Assembly: GCA_031289865.1 (NCBI GenBank)
Contig: JAITOQ010000067.1
Location: 1 to 9,554 of the forward strand
Length of the DNA: 9,554 nucleotides
DNA from: Clostridiales bacterium
GTDB taxonomy: Bacteria; Bacillota; Clostridia; Christensenellales; JAISNN01
Reading direction: 5' to 3'
The notes below the pieces were generated by a model. The model saw only the letters and a list, made by a program, of their open reading frames with translations. It did no database searches and was not told the origin of the DNA. A program made the position numbers and the translations under genes. This document shows, piece by piece, positions 1 to 5,564 of this stretch; positions within the stretch are counted from its first letter, which is position 1; each line of letters begins with the position of its first letter.

Positions 1-30
1 AAACAAGACGAATTAAAGGTCGGAAGCTAA
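1..30 (+). CDS. C-terminal tail of an upstream ORF, possibly FeoB (partial)
   Basis: Frame 1 is open from the first base and reads KQDELKVGS before a TAA at 28-30. Only nine residues are visible, so no family can be read from them. The next gene encodes a FeoB-associated small protein, which in Firmicutes usually follows feoB directly. The ferrous iron transporter FeoB is therefore the natural guess from context alone. The gap to the next start is 43 bp, with no terminator seen, which fits one operon. Confidence 0.35.
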   Translation, partial: KQDELKVGS

Positions 31-60
31 ATTTATTTAGTCGGAAGTTAATACTTTTTA
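19..60. repeat. Imperfect 21-bp tandem duplication across a stop codon
   Basis: The 12-mer GTCGGAAGCTAA at 19-30 recurs as GTCGGAAGTTAA at 40-51, exactly 21 bp later. The following bases are similar but degraded. The first copy contains the stop codon of the upstream ORF. It may be a simple slippage duplication. Confidence 0.5.
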
Positions 61-73
61 GGAGGACAGAAAT

Positions 74-286
74 ATGGATTGGATCGGTATTGTCGTAATT
101 ATTTGCGCGGTCGGCTTGGTCGCATTTTCGATTGTCTATAACGTCAGAAAACGCAAAAAAGGCGGCGGCTGCTGTGAAGGGTCGGGCAGCGGCGGTGCGT
201 GCGAAGCGTGCAGAGCTTGCGCGGACAAGGTAGAAAAAGCAGACGGGGAAGAAAAGGTAGACGGGGAAACAAAGAAAGAGGAATAG
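74..286 (+). CDS. FeoB-associated Cys-rich membrane protein
   Basis: This 70-aa protein has one N-terminal membrane segment (about residues 3-22), a short basic stretch (VRKRKK, 24-29) and then a Gly/Cys-rich tail. Cysteines appear as GGGCCEG and GACEACRAC (about residues 30-50). The last 20 residues are highly charged (Lys/Glu). This layout is that of the FeoB-associated Cys-rich membrane protein family (Pfam FeoB_associated), found beside feoB in Firmicutes and thought to help ferrous iron transport, with no proven mechanism. The five cysteines could bind a metal, which is inference. The start is fixed by AGGAGGA at 60-66, 7 bp before the ATG. A terminator follows, so it is probably the last gene of its operon. 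Confidence 0.85.
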   Translation: MDWIGIVVIICAVGLVAFSIVYNVRKRKKGGGCCEGSGSGGACEACRACADKVEKADGEEKVDGETKKEE

Positions 287-326
287 CATCTTTCGGCAAG
301 AAATGTACTAAGTGATAAAGAGAAGA

Positions 327-366
327 AACAAGGTCGGAGCGGAAATGCGCCGACCTTGTTTTTTTT
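327..366 (+). terminator. Rho-independent terminator after the FeoB-associated gene
   Basis: The arm AACAAGGTCGG (327-337) is perfectly complementary to CCGACCTTGTT (350-360), an 11-bp stem with a 12-nt loop. A run of eight T (359-366) follows. It lies 41 bp after the stop at 286 and closes the iron-uptake unit before the VanW-like gene. Confidence 0.9.
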
Positions 367-454
367 AATGGAATGAATTTAAAGCAGATAATTTTTTTTG
401 AATGATATCCTCGTCGTTTCGCATACTAAGGGTAATATGTTGGGCGGTGAAACG

Positions 455-1795
455 ATGACTTTTAGACGGTACTTATTTTGGGTAAATATTTTTTTTGCGG
501 TCGTTATGATTTTTTGCGGCGTGGGGACAGCGGATACGGGAGGATATAGGCATCGTCCCCTACGAGAGGTCGGATCGTTTGCAACGAACGAGGGAGAGGG
601 ACAATCGGATTTTTGCGCGTTGGTTGTGAACGATGGAGAACGGTCGGAGTTTGGCGCGTCCGTTTCCGTGTGCTCGCCCGCTTTTTCAAGGGTGAGGATC
701 GAGTATGCTATCGAGGGCGGCGCGGCGTTCTATACCGCCGAATATGCGTGTAATTATCCTAAAATTACGGGTACGGAGGGGAGGAGGATTGTCGGGCATT
801 TTATAAAGCTTGGGTATTCCGAAACGTGTGCGATCGGGGAGCTGTACCGCGGATATGCGGAGGATATCGAGAGATTGGAGCGGCTGTTTTTCCGTGCGGG
901 GAGGGATTCGGAGGCGATTTTTTCGCCCGATGCTAAAGAAAAATTCGCCTATACGGAGGCGTGTAACGGACAGAGATTGGATACCTCCGCGCTCAATCGG
1001 GCGGTTCGCGGCGAAATCGGAAAAACAGAAATGAAATTCCTTTTGAAAACTCAAGCCTTCGAGCCGGAAAATACTCCGAAAGAACTCGCAAAGAGGACAA
1101 AATACCGTGCGGGTTTTTCGACGGGCTACGAGTACTCTAAGGCGGAGAGAAAGGCGAATATCGCGCTTGCGGCGTCGCTCTTAAACGGCGTCGTTGTCCC
1201 CGCGGACGAGGTTTTTTCCTTTAACAAAACCGTCGGGCGGAGGACGGAGGAACGGGGCTTTAAATCCGCTCCGATTATTTCAAAGGGCAAGCTGGTGGAC
1301 GGAATAGGGGGAGGGGTATGTCAAGTCTCTACAACCCTCTATAACGCGGCGTTGTATGCGGATATACCTATTGTTGCGGCGAAACAGCACAGCGCGATGG
1401 TGAGCTATGTACAGCCCTCGTTTGACGCTATGGTCAGTCAATACAACGACCTTAGATGTAAAAACAATACGGGTTTTCCGCTCTATATCGCGGCGAATGC
1501 GGACGGGAAACGGTTAAAAATCTCTTTTTACGGAATGCCGATTGAAAAGGGGCTGACGGTAAAGCTACGGAGCGAGGTAAAAGAGATTGTAGGCTGTACC
1601 GACAGCGTTATAGAAAACGACGGGAGCTACGAGATTCCCGAAGAGGGATTTTTGAGAATATCCAACGGCTCGAACGGTTGCACGAGCGAGGGTTTTGTCG
1701 ACTATTATATGGACGGCGCACTCGTGAAATCCGTCAAAATCAGAGAGGATAGGTATCAACCGATGAGCGGGATTGTGGTCAAGCCGACGTTTTAG
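455..1795 (+). CDS. Exported VanW-domain protein
   Basis: This 446-aa protein has an N-terminal signal or anchor (MTFRRYLFWVNIFFAVVMIF). A poorly conserved region of about 190 residues follows. The VanW domain (about residues 215-360) includes VFSFNKTVGRRTEERGF and the family signature GGGVCQVSTTLY with Cys289. A short tail ends with RYQPMSGIVV, like the beta-rich tails of other VanW proteins. VanW is an accessory protein of vanB-type glycopeptide resistance clusters; its biochemical role is not settled. Single-domain homologues are widespread in Firmicutes and do not imply resistance, and no other van gene is present here. The frame is open from an ATG at 398 that has no ribosome binding site. 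ATG 455 follows GGCGGTGA and begins a sensible signal peptide; ATG 437, after AAGGG, is the alternative. The TAG stop touches a repeat element. Confidence 0.88.
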   Translation: MTFRRYLFWVNIFFAVVMIFCGVGTADTGGYRHRPLREVGSFATNEGEGQSDFCALVVNDGERSEFGASVSVCSPAFSRVRIEYAIEGGAAFYTAEYACNYPKITGTEGRRIVGHFIKLGYSETCAIGELYRGYAEDIERLERLFFRAGRDSEAIFSPDAKEKFAYTEACNGQRLDTSALNRAVRGEIGKTEMKFLLKTQAFEPENTPKELAKRTKYRAGFSTGYEYSKAERKANIALAASLLNGVVVPADEVFSFNKTVGRRTEERGFKSAPIISKGKLVDGIGGGVCQVSTTLYNAALYADIPIVAAKQHSAMVSYVQPSFDAMVSQYNDLRCKNNTGFPLYIAANADGKRLKISFYGMPIEKGLTVKLRSEVKEIVGCTDSVIENDGSYEIPEEGFLRISNGSNGCTSEGFVDYYMDGALVKSVKIREDRYQPMSGIVVKPTF

Positions 1796-1883
1796 ATTCT
1801 TCGCATTCGCTCAGAATGACACCGGCTTTTTGTCAGCGATGAATGTATCTATTTTAAATCCGCAATTCTGCATTCTGCATTAA
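1795..1883 (+). repeat. Composite REP/heptamer repeat, copy A
   Basis: The REP-like block (1795-1820, GATTCTTCGC then GCTCAGAATGAC) starts on the last base of the VanW stop codon. A spacer with ACACCGGCTTTTTG follows. The linker AAATCCGCAATT starts at 1856, followed by two ATTCTGC units and ATTAAA. The far end supplies the stop codon of spmB on the other strand. The copy fills the whole gap between the two convergent genes, and no conventional terminator is visible there. Confidence 0.8.
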
Positions 1884-2386
1884 AGAAACCTACAGACAAG
1901 GCAAGAGACAATCACACCCAAAAAATTTGCGGCGAGGGCGGCGGGGATTGCGTAGCGCAGTTTGGTCACCTTGCTTTCGGCAAAGTAGACCGCCGCGATA
2001 TAGAACGCGGTGTCGGAGCTGCCGACGATGACGCTTGCCGTACGCGCTATGTAGCTGTCCGCGCCGTGTGCGGCGTAGATGTCCTCAAGGAGGAGCAGAC
2101 TGCCGTTACCGCTAAAGGGACGGAGGAGGATAAGCTCCGTAAGTTCGGGGGGGATACCCAAAAGCGACATGGGCTTTGACAAAAGCTTTGTGACATAACC
2201 GCTTAAGCCGCTTGCGCGGAAGAGATTGACCATGATAAATATTGCCGCAAGGTAGGGAAAGACCGAGTAGACCAGCTTTAACGCGTCCTTGACCCCATCG
2301 ATAAAGCTGTCGTATACGCGGATTCGCTTGATTGCGGCGTAGATAAAAAGCGCGGCGATCAGGAAGGGAAGAATAAAGTTTGCCAT
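1880..2386 (-). CDS. spmB: Spore maturation protein B
   Basis: This 168-aa integral membrane protein has about four or five hydrophobic segments. It carries the strongly conserved SpmB signatures RPFSGNGS (residues 89-96), ASVIVGSSDTAFY (117-129) and RYAIPAALAANF (144-155). SpmB belongs to the nucleoside-recognition (Gate) membrane family. In Bacillus subtilis it works with SpmA in late spore development, where loss of either gives spores with poor core dehydration and heat resistance. The length is normal. The start is set by AAGGA at 2393-2397 on the minus strand. spmA lies upstream on the same strand, but 241 bp of repeats separates two genes that are normally adjacent. The TAA stop lies at the edge of repeat copy A. 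Confidence 0.95.
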   Translation of the reverse strand: MANFILPFLIAALFIYAAIKRIRVYDSFIDGVKDALKLVYSVFPYLAAIFIMVNLFRASGLSGYVTKLLSKPMSLLGIPPELTELILLRPFSGNGSLLLLEDIYAAHGADSYIARTASVIVGSSDTAFYIAAVYFAESKVTKLRYAIPAALAANFLGVIVSCLVCRFL

Positions 2387-2392
2387 TATAAA

Positions 2393-2397
2393 TCCTT
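2393..2397 (-). promoter_or_regulatory. Ribosome binding site of spmB at the edge of a repeat array
   Basis: Read on the minus strand, AAGGA lies 6 bp before the spmB ATG. The GTAATAG array begins only three bases upstream of it (2400), so the repeat insertion stops just short of the translation signal. Confidence 0.7.
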
Positions 2398-2399
2398 AT

Positions 2400-2442
2400 A
2401 GTAATAGGTAATAGGTAATAAGTAATAGGTAATAAGTAAGGA
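2400..2442. repeat. GTAATAG heptamer array, left arm of an inverted pair
   Basis: Five units of exactly 7 bp run from 2401 to 2435 (GTAATAG, GTAATAG, GTAATAA, GTAATAG, GTAATAA). A decayed sixth unit, GTAAGGA, follows. Bases 2400-2423 are a perfect 24-bp inverted repeat of 2595-2618, with 171 bp between them. The array contains TAA or TAG in every frame. Confidence 0.9.
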
Positions 2443-2474
2443 TTTAAAGAGATGTGATTCGGAGAAATCGTTTT

Positions 2475-2585
2475 GGATTTTTCGCTTCGCTCAGAATGAC
2501 ACCGACTTCTTGAAAATCCGCAATTCTGCATTCTGCATTCTGCATTTTACATTTTACATTTTGCATTTTGCATTTTGCATTCTAT
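2475..2585 (+). repeat. Composite REP/heptamer repeat, copy B (between spmA and spmB)
   Basis: The REP-like block is at 2475-2500 (TTTTTCGCTTCGCTCAGAAT core). A spacer reading ACACCGACTTCTTG follows, then the linker AATCCGCAATT (2515-2525). The array from 2523 has nine 7-bp steps: ATTCTGC three times, ATTTTAC twice, ATTTTGC three times and ATTCTAT. The whole copy sits inside the inverted GTAATAG arrays, so it looks like a nested or bracketed element. Confidence 0.88.
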
Positions 2586-2594
2586 AACAACCTC

Positions 2595-2637
2595 ACTTAT
2601 TACCTATTACCTATTACTTATTACTTGTTACTTATTG
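2595..2637. repeat. GTAATAG heptamer array, right arm (inverted)
   Basis: Six 7-bp steps run from 2596 to 2637 (CTTATTA, CCTATTA, CCTATTA, CTTATTA, CTTGTTA, CTTATTG). They are the reverse complement of the array at 2400-2442. The last two residues and the TAA stop of spmA (2628-2630) are encoded inside this array. Confidence 0.9.
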
Positions 2638-3209
2638 TGTGAGCGCGAGCGCAGTATCTTGCTGCAGATTTTTACGATAAAAAACCCCGCGCCCGCGGAG
2701 AGTATCGAGGCGATGACGTTCGGGAGTAGGATATCCGACGGGGTCGCGCTCCCCGCTTCGGCGCGGAGGGCTATGACGGTCGCGGGAATGAATTGGAGAG
2801 AGGTTGCGTTTATGACGAAAAACAGTATCATGTTGGTTGTGGCGCGGATTTTGTCGGGGTCGCGGTTCATCTCGTTTATGGCTTTGATACCGAGCGGGGT
2901 CGCCGCGCCGCCCATGCCGAGGAGGTTTGCGGTCATGTTCATGGTGATGTAGGCTTTTGCGCGCTTGTTTTCGTCCTTGTAGAGAAAATTTACGACGGGC
3001 GAAAAAAGCGAGGTGAGCTTTTTGTCCAAACCGCATTTTTCCACGATTTTGAGGACGGCGAGCCACACCGCATATATAGCGATCATTTTTAGCGACAGAT
3101 CGAGCGCGCTTTTGCCGCCGTCTATCATAATACCGAGGACGGCTTCGGGCTTTAGTACCGTCAAAATCCCAAGCGAAACAACCATGATGATTAAAAATAC
3201 CGCATTCAT
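2628..3209 (-). CDS. spmA: Spore maturation protein A
   Basis: This membrane protein carries the SpmA signature NMTANLLGMGGAATPLGIKA, then INEMN (residues 99-121 of the longer form), plus FFVINATSLQFIPATVIALR (138-157), split here only for clarity. It is the partner of SpmB in late spore maturation and spore core dehydration. I chose the ATG at 3209 (193 aa) because MNAVFLIIMVVSLG aligns with the usual SpmA N-terminus. A GTG at 3233 would add eight residues. Neither start has a recognisable ribosome binding site, which is odd in a window where most genes have strong ones. The region upstream is repeat DNA, so the native leader may have been displaced or may be leaderless. The stop lies within a GTAATAG array, and the repeat supplies the final Asn-Lys. 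Confidence 0.94.
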   Translation of the reverse strand: MNAVFLIIMVVSLGILTVLKPEAVLGIMIDGGKSALDLSLKMIAIYAVWLAVLKIVEKCGLDKKLTSLFSPVVNFLYKDENKRAKAYITMNMTANLLGMGGAATPLGIKAINEMNRDPDKIRATTNMILFFVINATSLQFIPATVIALRAEAGSATPSDILLPNVIASILSAGAGFFIVKICSKILRSRSHNK

Positions 3210-3309
3210 AATTCTATCAATGACGGAGCGCACCGATGAATGAGGGGAAAGATTGTCGATTTTTATGCTTTTTTAATGAGTAATGCTTTTTTTAATGCAA
3301 AATGCTTTT

Positions 3310-3400
3310 TTAATGCAGAATGCAGAATTGCGGATTAAAAGAAGTAGGTGTCATTGCGGAGCAAACAGCAGATGTCATTCTGAGCGGAGCGAAGAATCTC
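3310..3400 (-). repeat. Composite REP/heptamer repeat, copy C (inverted)
   Basis: On the minus strand the REP-like block comes first (3400-3374, GAGATTCTTCGC then GCTCAGAATGAC). A second AATGACACCTACTTCTTTT block and the linker AATCCGCAATT follow, then two ATTCTGC units (ending near 3312). A duplicate short TGTCATT...GCGGAGC block at 3349-3365 suggests an internal duplication or nested insertion. Confidence 0.85.
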
Positions 3401-3484
3401 AAACGGTAATATAACCGCTAAAACATAAATTTGGTTTCAAAATGACCTCAACTTTTTGTGTTAACAGTGGGACGGTTGCCGTTC

Positions 3485-3619
3485 GAGATTCTTCGCAAGC
3501 TCAGAATGACACTTACTTTATTATTCGGATTACACCTGTTTTTTAAAAAATCCGCAATTCTGCATTCTGCAATTCTGCAATTCTGCATTTTGCAATTCTG
3601 CAATTCTGCATTCTGCATT
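3485..3619 (+). repeat. Composite REP/heptamer repeat, copy D
   Basis: The REP-like block is at 3485-3510. A longer and diverged spacer follows, then the linker AATCCGCAATT (3549-3559) and an array of about eight units alternating ATTCTGC (7 bp), AATTCTGC (8 bp) and ATTTTGC to 3619. Copies C and D face each other and form a roughly 310-bp imperfect palindrome (3310-3619). Their REP blocks are nearly identical over 26 bp. Confidence 0.88.
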
Positions 3620-3674
3620 AAAAAACTTAACACGAATTTAATTTTTGTTTCACGGGGATTTCATAAATACTATC

Positions 3675-3680
3675 TATAAT
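3675..3680 (+). promoter_or_regulatory. Possible -10 box before the 96-aa ORF
   Basis: A perfect TATAAT lies 39 bp before the ATG at 3719. No good -35 hexamer is found at 16-18 bp spacing (the bases there read ACGGGG), so it is either a weak promoter or chance in AT-rich DNA. Confidence 0.3.
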
Positions 3681-3718
3681 ATGAGGGTAGATTACGAAAA
3701 CGGAAAAGGAGGGAATAG

Positions 3719-4009
3719 ATGAATACGTTTATCGTCTTGTTGATGATGCTTGCGTCGCATCAGAGTCCCTCTTTGACCAAAGCCGTCAACCTTGCGGATT
3801 ATTTAAACGCGACGGCGGCTATCGAGCGCACGGAACCCGACGGAAACACTTCGGACGACGCTCAAACCGCACCGCTTGCCGCGTATATCGGCGAACAAAC
3901 AAGCCGCGATGATGACGAAACGACGATCGAGGTTAGCGAAAACAAAGCGTATAGCCGCGTCGAGCTAAAATTTTGGGAAAGCAGATTTTCATACCTCCAT
4001 CAAAAATAA
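3719..4009 (+). CDS. Small orphan protein of unknown function (96 aa)
   Basis: I do not recognise a family. The N-terminus has a short hydrophobic stretch (TFIVLLMMLA, residues 3-12) without a basic start, so it is a weak signal peptide at best. The rest is polar and acidic (for example SRDDDETTIEVSENK) and ends in an aromatic/basic segment (KFWESRFSYLHQK). Support for a real gene comes from a strong ribosome binding site (AAGGAGGG, 3706-3713), a TATAAT 39 bp upstream, codon use like the neighbours and a strong terminator 35 bp after the stop. It stands alone, with repeats upstream and a separately promoted fucosidase downstream. It could be a small secreted or membrane-associated peptide. 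No function can be inferred. Confidence 0.6.
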   Translation: MNTFIVLLMMLASHQSPSLTKAVNLADYLNATAAIERTEPDGNTSDDAQTAPLAAYIGEQTSRDDDETTIEVSENKAYSRVELKFWESRFSYLHQK

Positions 4010-4043
4010 ATTAGCGTACCACTTCTTCATAAATTCTCCTTCT

Positions 4044-4085
4044 AAAAACCCCTTTCGGAGCTGACAAGCCGAAAAGGGGTTTTTT
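4044..4085 (+). terminator. Rho-independent terminator after the 96-aa ORF
   Basis: CCCCTTTCGG (4049-4058) pairs with CCGAAAAGGGG (4069-4079) with one bulged base and a 10-nt loop. Five A precede the stem and six T follow it (4080-4085). The flanking A and T runs mean it could also work on the minus strand. Confidence 0.88.
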
Positions 4086-4097
4086 ACTGTTTTTTAC

Positions 4098-4129
4098 TTT
4101 ACAAAATCCTTGATTTAGACTATTATAAT
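4098..4129 (+). promoter_or_regulatory. Sigma-A-type promoter of the fucosidase gene
   Basis: TTTACA (4098-4103) is followed after 17 bp by TATTAT (4121-4126). An overlapping TATAAT (4124-4129) would give a 20-bp spacer. Transcription should begin around 4133-4137, giving a leader of about 45 nt. Confidence 0.6.
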
Positions 4130-4141
4130 ATCAAGCATGAA

Positions 4142-4158
4142 ACCGAACGGAGTTCGGT
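4142..4158. promoter_or_regulatory. Perfect 7-bp palindrome in the fucosidase leader, possible operator
   Basis: ACCGAAC (4142-4148) is repeated in inverse as GTTCGGT (4152-4158) around GGA. It lies just after the expected transcription start and 12 bp before the ribosome binding site. That is the usual place for a repressor operator of a sugar-use gene. An mRNA hairpin is the alternative. No regulator gene is adjacent. Confidence 0.45.
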
Positions 4159-4181
4159 AGGTTGTTTTTTGAGGTGAGATT

Positions 4182-5564
4182 ATGACGGACAAAACAAAAT
4201 TTGATTTGACGGAAGAGGAGCGTAGGCTCAAGCTCTATACCTCTATCGTCCCTAATGCGCGGCAAAAAATCGTACAAGAGATGGGGTTTTATGCCTTTGT
4301 GCATTTTACGGTAAATACGTTTACGGGGAAAGAATGGGGGAGCGGAAAAGAGGATATCTCGATTTTTAATCCGACGGAGACGGATTGCGGACAGTGGTGT
4401 CGTGCTATTCGTGCGGCGGGAATGAAAGGCGTGGTTTTGACCGCGAAGCACCACGACGGCTTTTGTCTGTGGCGGACAAAGACCACGGAGCATAGTATCA
4501 AAAATACGCCGTACAAGGGCGGCAAGGGGGATATTGTCGCGGAGCTGCAAGGTGCGTGTAAGGAGTACGGGCTTAGGCTTGGGCTGTACCTTTCGCCGTG
4601 GGACAGAAACGCGCCGTCCTACGGCACGGAGGCGTACAACGACTTTTATATAGCGCAGCTGACCGAACTCATGACGGATTACGGGGAGATTTTTATGCTT
4701 TGGCTCGACGGGGCTTGCGGCGCGGAAAAGGACGGCAAGCCCGTACAAAAATATGATTTTGAACGGATTTACAAGACCGCCCTTTCATATCAACCGAATA
4801 TCGTTCTCGCAAATTGCGCGCCGGACGTCCGTTGGATAGGGAACGAAAGCGGACGGACAAGAAGCTCCGAATGGAGCGTCGTCCCCGTCGAGGGGAGCGA
4901 AGTTTTGAGTGAAAGTCAAAAAACCGACGATCTCAAAGGATTAAAAAAAAAGCGCGTCGACGAATTTGTCGAGGATCTTGGGAGCAGAGAGGTTTTGGCG
5001 CGTTACGGCGAATTTAAATGGTATCCCGCGGAGGCTGACGTTTCGATACGCAAAGGGTGGTTTCATCACAAAAGCCAAAATTTTTCGGTGAAGTCGGTCG
5101 GCGCGCTTATGAAGCTCTATGACCGCACGGTCGGAAATAACAGCCTCTTACTCCTCAATATTCCCCCGAATAAAAAGGGCTTGTTGGACAAAAAGGACGT
5201 AAAAAGGCTTGAGGGGTTGGGGGCGCGCATTCAAAAAGACCGCAGCGATAGGATAGAATTGACCTCTTTACGCTATGACGGAGGGGAACGCACCCTCACG
5301 GTATCCTTTAAAAAGACAAAAGTCCGCGCACTCCTCATAAGGGAGAACACGGACTATTCGCAGCGCGTGGAAGAGTGGTCGCTTTATGCGGTCACGGATA
5401 GCGGCACGCAAAAAATATTTGACGGAACTATCATCGGAATGAATCGGTTAGCGCGCTTTCCCGCTGTCGAAACCGATACGCTGATACTTAAAATCACGCG
5501 GTGTAGAAACGAGCCATATCTTTTGGGGGCGGCGGTTATCGGGGTTAGTGATAAATTGAAATAG
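4182..5564 (+). CDS. Alpha-L-fucosidase, glycoside hydrolase family 29
   Basis: This 460-aa enzyme should remove terminal alpha-L-fucose from oligosaccharides with retention of configuration. GH29 hallmarks are HFTVNTFTGKEWG (41-53), TAKHHDGFCLW (88-97), GLYLSPWDRN (134-143) and MLWLDGACG (172-180). Asp176 is the likely nucleophile. Glu222 in WIGNESG lies 46 residues later, close to the Asp-Glu spacing of the GH29-B (alpha-1,3/1,4-specific) group, and is the probable acid/base. That subgroup call is inference. Residues about 355-460 form the usual beta-rich C-terminal domain. There is no signal peptide, so it acts in the cytoplasm on imported sugars. GAGGTGA at 4171-4177 sets the start. It is monocistronic with its own promoter. 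The TAG stop lies in a short array of TGAAATAG-like octamers. Confidence 0.92.
   Translation: MTDKTKFDLTEEERRLKLYTSIVPNARQKIVQEMGFYAFVHFTVNTFTGKEWGSGKEDISIFNPTETDCGQWCRAIRAAGMKGVVLTAKHHDGFCLWRTKTTEHSIKNTPYKGGKGDIVAELQGACKEYGLRLGLYLSPWDRNAPSYGTEAYNDFYIAQLTELMTDYGEIFMLWLDGACGAEKDGKPVQKYDFERIYKTALSYQPNIVLANCAPDVRWIGNESGRTRSSEWSVVPVEGSEVLSESQKTDDLKGLKKKRVDEFVEDLGSREVLARYGEFKWYPAEADVSIRKGWFHHKSQNFSVKSVGALMKLYDRTVGNNSLLLLNIPPNKKGLLDKKDVKRLEGLGARIQKDRSDRIELTSLRYDGGERTLTVSFKKTKVRALLIRENTDYSQRVEEWSLYAVTDSGTQKIFDGTIIGMNRLARFPAVETDTLILKITRCRNEPYLLGAAVIGVSDKLK

Larger units (their letters stand above)
3210..3718. other. Repeat-filled region without a gene, between divergent spmA and the 96-aa ORF
   Basis: About 500 bp holds no convincing CDS. 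It contains AT-rich irregular copies of TTTTTTAATG(C) (3268-3312), composite repeat copy C in inverted orientation, a central spacer of about 85 bp, copy D in direct orientation, and about 100 bp of AT-rich DNA before the next ribosome binding site. Open frames on both strands here are translated repeats. The spmA promoter should lie here but I cannot identify it. Confidence 0.7.

Noticed and set aside
398..454. Longer VanW-like protein starting at 398.
   Set aside because: The ATG follows only a T run with no ribosome binding site, and the extra 19 residues would hide the signal peptide that starts at 455.
455..1795. Part of a vancomycin resistance cluster.
   Set aside because: Only the VanW domain is present. 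No vanS, vanR, vanH, ligase or vanX gene flanks it, and single VanW proteins are common in Firmicutes.
2575..2952. Plus-strand open frame of 125 codons.
   Set aside because: It is the complement of spmA plus translated ATTTTGC and CTTATTA repeats.
3310..3619. CRISPR array.
   Set aside because: Repeat units are only 7-8 bp without unique spacers, and no cas genes are present.
3448..3679. Two 60-75 codon frames with QNCKMQNCRIAECRI-like or SAILHSAILQF-like repeats.
   Set aside because: They are translations of the heptamer/octamer array of copy D on each strand. No ribosome binding site supports them.
3968..4040. On the minus strand an AAGGAG and ATG (4030) follow the 4044-4085 hairpin, giving MKKWYANLFLMEV, with a second start overlapping its stop.
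   Set aside because: Both frames end after 13 and 8 codons and no longer minus-strand frame exists there. The plus-strand 96-aa ORF has better signals, so this is probably chance.
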